A DNA stretch of 64,000 nucleotides from Adiantum capillus-veneris. Taxonomy: Eukaryota; Streptophyta; Polypodiopsida; Polypodiales; Pteridaceae. The stretch is from contig CM043948.1 in the NCBI GenBank assembly GCA_014529385.2, positions 82,443,760-82,507,759 on the forward strand. The letters are read 5' to 3'. The notes beneath the pieces are model-generated. The model was not told where the DNA came from, did no database searches, and was given only the letters and a program-made list of their open reading frames with translations. Shown in pieces: positions 34,453 to 46,713 of the stretch. Each line of letters begins with the position of its first letter. Position 1 is the first letter of the stretch. The translations under genes were made by a program, and so were the position numbers.

Positions 34453-35655
34453 TGCCCCCCTTCTTGATGTAGATTCCGTCCTCGGAAGCTATTGAGTTGA
34501 AGCTCGCTCATCGAGGTGGAAGCATTTGAGATGAATGTCCTTAGCCTTGTTAGTCACTGCAAAATCAAACAACATTGGCACAGTAATTGCATTCTCATAT
34601 ACAATTAAAAAACATATGCAGTTGTAGTTAGACAAATTGATCGGTAACAGAATTTTAAACCATTTGTCAGCAATAAACATTAAATTGTAATATAATCAAA
34701 TGCATAAACAATTGTAAAGGTAAAAAACTAAACAAGTTCAGGGTCGCTAATTTAATGGTCGAAAGGCACTAAAGATCGACTATTAATCTATGGGTAAGCT
34801 TCTCAATTTTCTCGGGTCAATTAATTTGTTTGATCGCGAGAGCCAAGTATTTCATGTCGGAAGGCTGACTAGAGGCTATACCTAGAAGACCTCGTAGTTA
34901 AGCTACGATAAAAGGAATTCTCATGAAATCATCGCCTGACTTATTTACTTTTCTTTGATCCCCCAAAGTCTTTTCACATTGATTCAATTTTGATGTGTGT
35001 GCTTATTTTGTATGCCTTGGGTTTTTTGCTTTTCAAGGAAAAGCATCCACATTGGGAACCTCTAGGGCTCTAGTACCATAGGCGATACATGTGAGTGAAG
35101 TACCAAATCAAGCTGAGATTTCGCTTCCAGTTTAAGATTTTACATTGTGGCACTTTGATTTTTTTGTTCGTTTTCGGCATTTTAATTTTGTAACTTTGGG
35201 GGTCATATAACACTATTACCCCCCCCCCCCCCCCAAGGCTCATCACACTAGTAAACTCCCTTTATAATACTTAAGCTAAAGGTCAATAGGGACTAAGCCC
35301 AATAGAAAGCCCTGGTACATTGCACACAATGCTGTTTAAATTGGATTAAGAACCTAAGTAACCATTGATTATCAGGAAGGCATTCCCCATGGTATTAAGA
35401 GAAGATCTCTAACGGCTAGCTTGGTCAAACTAGCGTAGTCAAACTGCTTGATTTTTAAACCTAAACAAGTGATTATGACAAAAAATTACATTGAATTTAA
35501 TGTTTGATACTAACAAATGTGCGGAATATTTGCTACCAATCACAATTAAAGCAAACAAACCTGGATGCAAAAAAGATAAGGGGCCATGCTAATGGACAAG
35601 AAACACTTGTTTGTGTTGATGATCGCGCTTTATTTGAAGAGTAAACGAGAGAAAT
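34453..35655 (-). other. 3' internal region with polypurine tract, homologous to 55656-56201
   Basis: The minus strand ends in AAGAAGGGGGGCA directly before LTR A. The reverse complement of 34453-34880 and of about 35530-35655 matches 55656-56201 with moderate divergence. About 640 bp (34880-35530) are absent from the other copy. The recombination that swapped the two elements must lie in the shared part. Confidence 0.75.
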
Positions 35656-36109
35656 ATTCCATGTAGGTCCAAATCCTAAGTATACCAACACGTTCGTGTA
35701 CACACTAGGAAACACAAAGAATACCTCTAGGAGGCACATCAGTGGTGGGAAAAAAGAACTTGGCTGATCACTAAACTCTAAAACAACAACACTCCTATTG
35801 TACTAATCCTACCTACCCTCCATCACTCGAGTGATGAGGATTAAAGGTGTTTCAGTGTACCGGATGTGAATGTGTAGGTATGGGTCAATGTTTTGACTTT
35901 TATTGTGCACACTCGTTTGCTAATTGCTCTTGCTCTTTACTATTTTTTTGTTTTTTGTGAGTATAAGGCTTTATATATACATTTCCTAAGATCAAAAAGC
36001 TCAAGGGTTAGGAAAAGAAGGGTAAGAGGGAATAAATCAATAGGCTGACGTGAATGAAGACTCCCCCCTTCCTTGGGTAGATCATACTTTAAAAGGATGT
36101 CATCACCTT

Positions 36110-36640
36110 TTAGAACCAGTTGTTCCAATTGGTAATAGGTGAGGATTTTAGCCAATAGTTCTCTACTACCTTGGGTGCCTCATCGAGTTGCAAGGGTGGT
36201 AAGGTACTCTCCCATGAATGAACTTGAAGTAGTGCATCAGGTAATAATTGAACAATGGGAGGTGTCAAATCTTTTGTAACTTCATGGAGGCTGCCTATGG
36301 TAGGTGGAGGTTGTGTAGAAGCTTTTACCTCTATGGATGCATTACATGAGGAGCTAGAATCTTTATCCGTTTTTTCTATGGTTGAGTTGAGCAAAACAAG
36401 CCTTTCTCGCTTGGGAACCCATACTAGCTCCTGATCCGGTGTATAGTGTTTTGTGATTTTTCCTTTCCCACAATCTTTCATCGGCTTTGTCGTCACAGGG
36501 TTTGACTCACATGGGTCAGGTGACATGTAAGAACACAATCTATGTTTTGGCACCCAGATTTGATCATTTCCTTGATAGTAGCCTTGGGCTTCCAATAGTT
36601 GTTTAGGAATCCAACGCCACGTTTCCTTCCAAATCTTGGA
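36110..36640 (-). pseudogene. Element Y: open frame with W-V-P-K repeats after protease
   Basis: The minus strand carries the motif W(I/V)PK three times within about 80 residues (WIPKQLLEAQGY near 36600, IWVPKHRLC near 36560, VWVPKRERL near 36410). A frameshift near 36590 separates the first. Function unknown; similar W-x-P-K repeats occur in gag-linked regions of some plant retroelements. The usual RT is absent at this place. Confidence 0.45.
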
Positions 36641-37111
36641 GCGAGTGGGACGTTTCTTACAAGGCTTCTATTTTTTAGCATCAACCATGGTCGCTAAAGA
36701 AGATTAAAGGACCCACTAGTTTGTTTTCTTTGTTACATGAGGATGAGTCTTGTCAGAAGCTATATGCATTGCTTCTAACATATTTAAGGGTACGAGTGGT
36801 GGCATTTCATCCCCCTCAGGTGTTACCTAGGTTGTCCCCCCTGTTTCTCCAAGTGTCTATGGTTTCCGCTAGGTGGACCCAATCCACATTGTCGACTCAG
36901 TCATCTCAGGTAGTACATCCATATAAGGAGAATCTTCCCCAACATCAGTGTCTGCTTTACACATGTAACAATACTGCAATGGGGCCGAGTGAACTGTGGT
37001 GTCAGATCTATGATCAATTATAAACCTGTTTCCTAGAGGATGTGCTCTACTAGTTACAAGATCCACTCGAATGACAGAATCTTGGAACTGCAAGTAGACA
37101 TGGTTTTTAGA

Positions 37112-37560
37112 CTAGTCATGCACCATTTTTGCTTCCCTCATGAAAGGACGTCCTAAGATCATCTCAGATGCCATAGTGTGCTTGGAGAAATCCATAACAA
37201 TGAAGGTAATTTGTATTTTATGTCCGAAGACCTTTATCTTGAGATCTTCTAGCATCCCAATAGGTTTAACAATAGACCCATTGGCCATCTTTACTACTAT
37301 GGTTGTGGTTCCAAGGTGACATCTTCCCATAGTTTCCCATCAATTTTTAGTCACAATGCTAATCCCAGTGCCACCATCAAGGATTCCCTTCACAATAAAT
37401 CCCTTGGTAGTGATTGGTATGGTTGCATTGGATTCATCTCCCTCAAAGTATTGTCCCAACTTGTTAGTAGGTATTTCTACAACAAGGTTCTCATCTAGGT
37501 TGGGTTGTGGATCTAAGTGTTCCTCCTCTATTGGCATCTCCCCAGCTCTATCCATCTGTG
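37112..37560 (-). pseudogene. Element Y: retroviral-type aspartic protease
   Basis: The minus strand reads FIVKGILDGGTGISIVTKN (about 37340-37400) followed, after a frameshift, by LGTTTIVVKMANGSIVKPIG and MILGRPFMREAK (about 37130-37330). The order active site, then ANG, then ILGRPFM is the retropepsin pattern of plant Gypsy elements. The active-site triad is D-G-G, not D-S/T-G. Confidence 0.7.
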
Positions 37561-38151
37561 AAAATTATGGTAACCCAACCTTCAGTTCTCCATTGAGGAA
37601 AGCTTGAAGAGCTGAGACTAGCTCAGGGTCTTTATATAGTTTGGACATGATGGTGGTTCTAACTTCTGAAGATAACTTCTGAAGACATGAAATCCATCAA
37701 TTTGGCAATGTTTAATGGCACCTTTTGGACCTCAGTCCCTTGACGTGGGGAATATGGGATCTCCATTTCTTCGATAGGATCAAGTAGTCCCTCTGTAAAC
37801 ATTCTTTCCATTAAGAAGTGAGTACGCCCACTTTCCCATGACTTTAAATCACTTTCTTCTTGGATGACACTAGGTATGTCTAAGGGTCTATGGACTTGGT
37901 GAGGTTGTTGTTGCGTAGGGAACACGGTGTCCATAATCAGGATCTTCCTAGGTGTTGGTTCTAGATCCCTTTGGGTATCTTCTACCAAAATCCTTAATTG
38001 CTTGACTCACTCGATCTCCTCTGTAGGGTTTGGATAAGTTCCTATCTTCTTCTTGGATCCTGGCCATTGTGGCTCATGAAGATTTTCCTTGTTGGTTTCT
38101 ATCTTAGTGGTCATTTTGGTCTCCATGGTTTCACTTGAATCAGAATCCTCT

Positions 38152-39135
38152 TCAACGTCGTTCATATACGGGGTCGTCACCAGTCCCTATGTTGGTTTTT
38201 GAACTGGGATCTGACTTTGCTTCTTTTTGCGATCTCTTCCTTCGTGTTTTCTTCTTCTTCTGAGATTGGGCAATTGATGTCGTGTCTCTTTCCTCAAGAA
38301 TATAAATTTGTTTTTGGAGCATCGATCGTGTGAGTACGTTTATTGGTACCACATGTGTACTTTGTGATAGCTCCTTGGTAACCTCAAACAAGTTTAATGG
38401 CGTGATCTTCGGCGCATTTGGATTATTGGGACATTGGGCAATCAAATGATCTATGCCACATCGATTACACATGAGTATCGGCATTGTAGACGTGCTTGCT
38501 TGATTGGTTTGCATTAGTGTGGCTTTCTTTTGTAGCCTAATAGGACACTCGGCCACACGATGTGGACCTTCACACTCATAGCATTGAAGAGGTGGTCTCT
38601 TAACAGTGTAATTGATATTTTGGCCTCTTGCAGCAAGAGCATCTACTTGATAGACAGGTTTGACTTGTCCCCAATAGTCCTCCATGTAGTATTGTGGGCT
38701 TTCTTCAAGCGCATCAATCCCATAGGCAATATTAGGGTCTATATCTTCCTCACAACCTTCCAAACAAGCAATAGATGACTCACAACCCACTTGGTTCACA
38801 TAAGTGATTCTCGGATGTGGTGGTTGCGGTCATAGCACTGGAGGTAGTAAGGGTGTTGTATGAACAACATTTTGGGCCCTAGGGACCATGTGTTGTGACG
38901 TTTGTTCAAGAGGTGGGGCCGGCATCAATGCAGGCACTCGAGGTGTGTCTGTCCATGCTAAGGTTGGTCTATTGGCCATCGCACGCTTAAATATTATGCA
39001 ATCCTTAGCTTGATGACCATACCTCCCACAGGCATTGCAATTCCCATTGAATTTTACTCTAAACGTAGGGCATTCACTGGTACTGTGCGGTCCATAGCAT
39101 ACTGAGCACCATTGTTGCTCCCTTCTTGAATACAT
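38152..39135 (-). pseudogene. Element Y: gag nucleocapsid with four zinc knuckles
   Basis: Four CCHC-like motifs on the minus strand: CSVCYGPHSTSEC and CNACGRYGHQAKDC (39030-39120), CYECEGPHRVAEC (38540-38580) and CNRCGIDHLIAQC (38430-38470). One frame break separates the first pair from the second (near 38830). The C-terminal part is Lys/Arg-rich (KKKKTRRKRSQKEAK). Four knuckles in one gag is more than the usual one or two. Confidence 0.75.
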
Positions 39136-39179
39136 ATGATTGTTTTGCGGAGCATGATTGTCTCTAAGACTCTCTTGAA

Positions 39180-41472
39180 TGGCCTTGGTGAGATCTGCTA
39201 AATCATCTCAGATGTCTTTGGCTCCTTAGCAATAGGCTTTAAGGTCATTGGGTGATGCCCCGATGCTTGCGAGCTAATAGATTTAGGCTCAACAGACACT
39301 CTTTCTCCTTGAATCATTAAATTATCCTCCAATTGGATTGCATTGGTGGTGACTACTTCCCAAGTGGTGATACCTCTAATGACTAGGCCATTGTAGATAT
39401 CCTCAAGTCATAATCCCCTAATGAATCTATCAAGCAATTGATTATTATTGAAGCGCTCATTTGGATTACAACGAGAATTCAAATGCTTTAAGTGACGAAT
39501 AAGTCTCTCACCGACTCTCCTTCCTCTCGTTGGGCTTTCTAGAGTTGAGAGGCTACACCCCAAAGCACTCCCTCTCGTATGTATACTTTCACAAACAATC
39601 TCCTAAGAGTAGGGTAAATCAATTTTTCTTCCACCCTTAGGGTTCTATACCAATCCCCAGCCTTCCCACTTAAGGTTAGGCTTAAAGCATTAGTATTTTG
39701 CAGGTCATTGTGTTCTCCTAGAGAATCGCATATTTGTTCAAACACTTTGATATGCTTTCTCACATGCCCGTCTCCACTAAATTTTTGTGTGAGCTTGGCT
39801 ATTTGTATTTATTACTTCTAGGTTCTCTATCAGGCTTGTTACGCATATTCTCAACAATAGGTCGACCGATAGCTTGAGAAAATGTTGCCAAATCACCTAA
39901 GTGAGCAGGCACCGTGGGTGAAGGTGCTCTAGAGACTACATGTGGAGTAGGTATTGGCATTGGGCTTGGCGCATAGGAAGCCCTTGGGTTCCACATTTGG
40001 TACTGTGTTGTGCTATGTGGCGGCCTAAAGTTCATATGTGTGGCCCTAGGCATAGTAGACGTCGGATGTGACATGCTAATGCTAGCCGGTATGGTCCCAT
40101 GGAAATAAGAACTTGGGTGTTGTGGTTGTGGAGCATAGGTTGTTGAAACAATGGGAGGGGTAGGGACTACATGAGTACGAGGACCCATGGGTGTATACGA
40201 TTGGTACACACTTGTAGGTACTGTTGCAGGCATTGAGCTACCATGTAGTGGTGCTTTACTAACAAATGAGGTCCATGGCGTGTTTCTTGGCATTCCCATC
40301 ATTGGGGTAGGCATGGTAGCCGTGGTGTCATCAAGGGAAAGATGAGCTAGACTTGGAAAGGCAAAGCTATCACTTGTGGGCTCAGATTGCACCGAGACCC
40401 CTGGCGAAACAACATATGAAGGATCCATTGGACTTACCGAGGGAGTCTCCATTTGCGATAAGATCGGTTGTTTAGTCTTTCCTGTATCCAAGAATCTCAT
40501 GAGACCCGTTGAAGGCATGTTGATCCCTCTGTTCTGTCTCTCTAACTCAATGACCCTATGGATGACCTCACAAACTCTTTCTTGTTGATCCTCCACACTA
40601 GTACCGCCCATTGTGGATTGTAGGACATCTAACCAACCCACGTGATAGGTGTCACCTGTGTATAGGTCGGTCAGAGTTTTCGTTGGTAGTTCGTACTCCC
40701 AGTTCTCATTTAAGAACACTCCATCTAGGATTGAGGTGCTAGGGGTGTCTTTTGAACTAGATGCAATGTGCCTCTCTATGCGTTGACCCTTAGTGGTCGC
40801 TAATTCAGGAGCACTCGATTGCTCTCCTAGCAAGGATATTGACATAGGAGCTTTCACTTTTAACTCTCTTTGTTGCTTTGCCTTGCGTAAGCTCTCAATT
40901 TCCTTTTTCCTAGCCGCGATGATATACCGCTGAACTTCTCGTACTTCGGCAAGGCTTCTACCATCAGGTAATATAACCTCGGAGGGGAATAGCTCGGAAG
41001 AGTCAGGGGGTGCAGTGAATGGAGTATTCACGTGCACAGTCTCTAAGAACATAGGGTCTACGTTGGTCATGAATGGCGAATTTACTTCCCCACCCCCCTC
41101 ATTTACATCGTTAGCTCCATGTTCGGAGCGAGTGGCTCTACTAAAGGTTTCCTTCAAGCGGCTAAGCACGCTCGGCCCGGACCGTGGGCCCATGGCATGC
41201 ATGTCTTGGCTTGAGCTATCGGGATTAGGCATCAAGTAACCCTCCATGATGTCGTAGTCAGAGGAAGAGTCACTAGACGCAATATGTGGGTCCTGAGTGG
41301 TACTACCTTGGGTTCCCGCTGAGGGCCTAGATCTTAAGGTGGAGGAATAATGAGTTCCCGCGTAAACAGAGACACTCTTGATGCACTCGTCCTCTAGCAC
41401 ACAACAAGAGCATAGGTGCATGTGACCTCGACACTCTAGAGGTGTTGGTGAGTGCCCGTGAAGGCCGCTCAC
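39180..41472 (-). pseudogene. Element Y: gag N-terminal and capsid region
   Basis: A 557-codon open frame (41472-39799) starts MSGLHGHSPTPLECRGHM and is rich in Ser, Thr and Pro. It contains a basic helix around RYIIAARKKEIESLRKAKQQ. After a stop the capsid follows: HVRKHIKVFEQICDSLGEHN, LTLSGKAGDWYRTL and LRRLFVKVYI, the retrotransposon gag pattern. Frameshifts then lead through NERFNNNQLLDRFIRG and TWEVVTTNAIQLEDN (39480-39300). The long intact N-terminal frame suggests that Y decayed later than its neighbours. Confidence 0.75.
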
Positions 41473-42327
41473 CTAGTTTTTAGGTATTTATAACCCATTT
41501 TTTTGGTATTTTTGGTCTCTTTTTTAAACCAAGCCACAGAATATGGTGTGTGATAGCTCAAGACGAGCGTCTTGGCTAGGGGGACGTGGTGTGCTTTCCA
41601 GCCCTCGGAATCCTAAACCTAGTATTTTCCTAGGTGCTAGATTTAGTAAGTCCAAAGGGTGAGTGTGAAGGGGATGGTGGAGGACTTGAGGAACTTGTCC
41701 CACATGCCCTCCCTTCACTTGAGATCCTAGTCTTTATATATAAAGTGGTGTGTATAGTATATCATAAGACTAAGGACTGAAACCTGGGCCTGGGCCTGGG
41801 CTCGGGCTCGGGTTTCGTGGAATGATCCCGATCTCGATCCTTCCTTTTAAGATAAAGTTTTTTTAATTTTTCCCACGTGCACACAATAACTCCTATGAGC
41901 TCTGTCTAACCTGTTTTTACCTAATACAACTAATTAACATTAACTACCTCTGCTAACACACTGCACACTTACAGACAGTCAACTCTACTGCTCACTATCT
42001 ACTCTACTTCTCACTATCTGCACTCACTAACATATCTACTAATACCTGCATATTATAGATCTTGCAAAACTAACAAAAACAAGTACAATGCGGCACTAAC
42101 AGAGCTTACAACCACTTAACAGAAGCTAACAAAAACCTGCTAATCTGTCCTTTACAGTCACTTAATAGTAGCTAACAAAAACCTGTTAATCTACCCATTG
42201 CAGCCACTTAATAGTTCTCACACAACACAGCAAAAAACAAAAAACAGATGGAAGAAAGGCTTCCAGAGGTAGGACTGAGTGCTCCTCAAGCTTAATGCAA
42301 GGCATTCCCCGGCAGCGGCGCCAAAAA

Positions 42328-42560
42328 TGTACGCTTTGCCGTACATGTTGAAGCTGAGAACTTGCATGTGCACTGTGTGCGAGCCTTGAAAGGCTGCAAA
42401 CACACAACTAGAAGATCCTAGCAAGCTCAAAGGGGCAGGGGAGTGTCACTCGTCTCTCAATGCTTCCGTCGTGAAGGATCCTATGCTGTGAAGATGAAGG
42501 AGCCGTCATTGATGCCGCACTCAATCGCCTCGCTGTTGTCGATGCCGTCGCAATGCTTGA

Positions 42561-42627
<67 letters not shown>

Positions 42628-42950
42628 CACACACACACACACACACACACACAGCTATGAGCACACAAAGGACAAGGAGACAGAGATGGAGCAAGAGCAC
42701 TTCTTAGCTTACACCTCCAAGAATGAGGATTTTGAGGTCAAATGGACCTTTTATAAGAGTTAAATCCATTCACACATGGGCGCCCACAATGGTCGGGTCG
42801 TTGCAAAACTACAGTCAAAATAAGATAAGTGGTGCGCCTCTCATCGACGATCACCTACACACCTATTGGACCGACAAGCGTGGTCCATGACTCAATCAAA
42901 TAAATAATATGCATCCGTTGAAGGTGATAGGATGTCCATGAGGGTTAACA
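42328..42950 (-). repeat. LTR B (5' LTR of element Y)
   Basis: Minus strand TGTTAACCCTCATGGAC... to ...AAAGCGTACA, then TTTT and the primer site at 42306-42323. Flanked upstream by GACAT (plus 42951-42955). Closest to LTR D at 56202-56795: both share GTCAAATGGACCTTTTATA and CGTCGTGAAGGATC. Contains (TC)n (42562-42624) and (AC)n (42629-42652). Confidence 0.9.
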
Positions 42951-44283
42951 ATGTCCAAGGTAGTTTTGGAGGAGCATCAACAGTTAGGTCAAGACTCAAT
43001 ATAGCAACTTAAAATTTTCACGCCTTCTTGATCCAAACTCCAAACAACGTGATCTTAAAGTAAATCCTAGATAAGTTGAGAAAAATGAGCATTCCAATGT
43101 GGATCATTTTAAAAAATGTGTCATCATGTGCCCACTACCTCATCAGTGGGATGAATATGTAAGTGAAGCCTGATGTTAGGCTAGTGGTTGTCTCTAATAA
43201 CAACTTGGATAGTGTTACTTAGTTTCTACCAAACCTTGTATAAGAACAAACAAAGGTTCTATGATCATTGTGCTCCAACTGGATTTTAAGGCCTTGTGAG
43301 CCAATATGCACAATTTTTCTATGAACATTGTACTCTAGTAGGCTATCTATGTACATGTAGTCTTTCCTTGAAAAAAATACATCAAGTTTTGACAATATTC
43401 TATGTATAATTTTTTAAAAATTGAAATTTTAGTTCTTATATCCTAAAGCCAGTCAAGTCCATGTCTAGGGTCTCTGTCCAATCCACCTAAAACCTATCAA
43501 CTTTTGCAGGGATTATTGAAGAAGAGGAGCGGAGAATATATAGGAGCAAAAGAATCTTTCACATCAATATGGCACAATCTTCTTGACAAAGCTTACCACC
43601 CTCGATCTTTCACAATCCCAATCTCAATCTCAATCATCATCGTAGTCTTATGAGCTCTCATGTATGTTCTTGTCATAAGTGTGAAGGTTTTCCTCTTTGT
43701 GTTTTCCTCTGCAAGGCATTTTGAGAAGAGCATCACCAGTTAGGTCAAGACTCAAGAAATCATCTTAAAATTTTCATACCTTCTCGATCCAAACTCCAAA
43801 TAACATGATCTCAAAGTAGATTCTAGATAAGTTGAGCCAAAAGCACTCCAATGTGGATCATTTCTACAAAAGCATCACCATGGACCCACTACCTCATTAG
43901 CGTGATGAGTATGTAAGTAAATCCTAATGTTAGGCTAGTGGTTATCTCTAATAACATTCTAAAGAGTCTTACTTAGTTTCTCCCAAAATTTCATAAGAAC
44001 AAACAAAGATTATGTAATCATTGTGCTTCAACAACATTTTTAAGGCCTTGCGAGCCAGTATCACACAATACTCTAGGAGGCTACCTATATATATGTAGTC
44101 TTTCCTTGAAAAAAATACATCAATTTTAGACAATACTCTATCTATAATTAAAAAACTTGAAACTAATAGCTCGTATAACCTAAGACCAGTCAAGGGATTA
44201 CAACAATTGTGTATAGAAGCCCTAATCTAGGGTCTTGTCCAATCCACGTAAAATGTATCAACTTTTGTAGGAATTATTGATAG
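42951..44283 (-). repeat. Tandem LTR-like repeat (family Z), two copies, one disrupted
   Basis: A block of about 560 bp is repeated at a spacing of about 767 bp: 42957-43520 and 43717-44283 share GTTAGGTCAAGACTCAA near the start and CAATCCAC.TAAAA..TATCAACTTTTG near the end. Between them, minus strand, lies a promoter-like stretch (CTCCTATATATTCTCC) and CTCTCATGTATGTTCTTG. Read on the minus strand this continues at 56796-57066, where a primer-site-like TGGTATTAGA follows. The two parts were separated by element Y and the inversion. Confidence 0.7.
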
Positions 44284-45366
44284 TGAAATTGTCCAAAGAC
44301 CATACATAAAGTGTACTCCAAAGCAAGTGTCTTGGCCCACCCAGTTGCTTGGGATTGTGCTTAGCTTTTGTGTGTGTGTGTGTGTGTGTGTTGTTGTTGT
44401 TGTTGTTGTTTCAAATAAGATTACTTAGACACAAGAGAACATCATGTTCAAAAGATAGTTGGCTCTATAAAATAGGAAAGTATTTGCACAAAAACATTTC
44501 TATATTGGAATACTTTTTGTACAATCTAGGCAAAATGAAGAATCATTCAAACTATCCTATACACCTAGACAAGAACTGAGCCTATAGGAAAAGAACATCA
44601 TGTGCAAAATACATATTCTAACTCCACAAAATAGGAAAATATTTGCACAAAAACGTTTCTATATTGGAATCTCTTTTGTACAGTTTAGTCAAGATGAAGA
44701 ATCATTCCAACTATCCTATACACCAAGCAAGAAGCAAGTTTGTGGATAAACTAGGTCTTCATCTTAAGGGTCAAACTAGATCAAACCTAAATATCTTTAA
44801 GCAAGGGATAGGACTCTCACCTACATCCATGTAAACAAGACAATAGATTTTGTTAACCTTGGATACACATTACATGTATCAAAGAGCCCATCAATTTTTA
44901 TCCACACTAGCACTTAACATAATTAGATTAACGACCATCCTATTTAGTACAAACCTTAAGAGTTTGAAACGAAAAAACTAAAATTAAATGAGAGAGTAAT
45001 GATAATTTAAAGTAGGAGAACAAGAGGCAATAACTTCATCAAAGTTTCAAGATCATATATTTGCCAAAATCAAGGTTTCATAGAGAAAACCTAGCAACAA
45101 ACAGGGTTTTCTCCATGAAGTGGTGAGAAAAAGATCAAGTAGTGTGTGTGTACTTGGCAACAGGTTGTATGCATTGGATTCCATACTTGTTCCCTTTGTC
45201 CAAGTGGCATTGTTTTCGGCATCCATCTCTATACGTGTTCCAATTCATCTACATGAAGCTATTGAACTAAGCTTTTCTTTGTTTTAAACACAAGAGTTTA
45301 GGTGATAAGCAAACAAGGTGCAAGAACTCTTGCATAGTCTTGTAGGCTTTCTTCAATATTGAGATC

Positions 45367-45405
<39 letters not shown>

Positions 45406-45410
45406 GTATG

Positions 45411-45485
<75 letters not shown>

Positions 45486-46713
45486 ACACACACACACACA
45501 ATCTGGATAGCAGAGAACTCAACTATTTTTATCATTTGGTAGTCTTGGAGCCTCCCTCCTAATGATTAAAATATAGTACAATTTAAATCTAAAAGGTGCA
45601 GGCCTTTCCTACTCGCACAATCCCTCCTTTTACGTACAGATACTATGGTCATAGCCCTTAAATCCACTTTCTCTCCAGTTTAATGAAACCTTGATCTTAT
45701 ACTATCATCAATATAGTAATCCGTGATGGGTGCCTAACACAATTTTCTTTGAGTGTCTCCTTGGCTTTCCAACAACACACTATTACCCGGATTTAAGGTT
45801 GGATACTAGCTAACTTCTAGCATTTTTGCTATATTCCTCTTTACTGCAAACTCGCAGTTTATAAGATCGGTGCATCTACATGTGTCTGGATGCGTGATGT
45901 AGGCAATCCATAAATACCTACTCTTTCACAAACCTTGTGGGTACTATTCAATATTGTTGGCATGCTCTCCACCTAAACTAACCTAACCCAGTTGTACTGG
46001 AATTCCTGGGATCCGCGCTTGCAAGCAAGCCTTTCCTTTTACAGATTGCATGCCAAACCCTCTGGCATTCCTGTGCTCACCCGTCTTAGTAGAAACCATC
46101 ACATGTTCTCTCCCCCCTTGCTGTGTAATCACACACACACACACTGGACACACGAGTGCAGGTATGATTGATCCTCCTCTCTCGCACTCTCACGTATTTG
46201 TTTCTCCAACTCCGTTGCATCTTCATCGATTACTCACTTGCTTAATCTGGCTCTACAGACACACACAATAGAATTCATTTGATTGCTTAATTTTTGGGAT
46301 TGCTCCTTGGTTTCTAGGGGCATGGCTTTGCACCCTCCACATGAACACCTATGCGCGCACACATACACACAAATTGTCACATTGTTTTTGTAGGAGCAGG
46401 CTCTTTCTATACACTGCTTAATGGTTTACAAATGATCAAAGCTCTTCCGATATGCTTCCACATACACACACACCAGGGTTTGTACATAAAATAGATTGGT
46501 ATTGCTCTAGTCTTTATGCATGCTAACCCACCTTCTAGCATCTGCATGGTTCGAAAGACTAACATTGAGGCAACACAATTACACAGTGTACACACATAAC
46601 TACTACTCAAATCAAGCTTGGATCTGACCGAATACACCACCTGTACTATCTGGAGATTGATGGATGGAGATGATGGGCATAAGTCTACCTTTCATAACTT
46701 AGGATCGTCAACT
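44284..46713. other. No gene; compound microsatellites
   Basis: 44370-44411 is (GT)n(TTG)n. A repeated 100-bp phrase (AGGAAA.TATTTGCACAAAAAC) occurs at 44472 and 44633. 45361-45500 is (TA)n(TATG)n(TG)n followed by (AC)n. Otherwise AT-rich DNA with nothing I can name. Confidence 0.5.
45361..45500. repeat. Compound microsatellite (TA)n(TATG)n(GT)n(AC)n
   Basis: Alternating TA and TATG blocks are followed by about 16 GT units and then directly by about 9 AC units, which makes a long self-complementary alternating purine-pyrimidine palindrome. Confidence 0.9.

Larger units (their letters stand above)
33864..42950 (-). mobile_element. Gypsy-type gag-protease retroelement, chimeric ends (elements X and Y)
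   Basis: A minus-strand LTR element of 9.1 kb with gag and protease but no RT, RNase H or integrase. The 5' LTR (42328-42950) is followed by TGGCGCCGCTGCCGGGGA, the primer site shared by many plant Gypsy elements (Asp tRNA type). The 3' LTR (33864-34452) is preceded by AAGAAGGGGGGCA. The two LTRs are of different subtypes and flanked by different 5-mers (GACAT upstream, CTTCT downstream, minus strand). Each has its true partner at 55-57 kb. The body from about 35.7 kb to the 5' LTR belongs to element Y, the 3' LTR to element X. Confidence 0.85.

Noticed and set aside
33864-42950. Simple reading of this interval as one intact element with diverged LTRs
   Set aside because: The flanking 5-mers differ (GACAT, CTTCT) and each LTR has a closer partner with the same flank at 55-57 kb.
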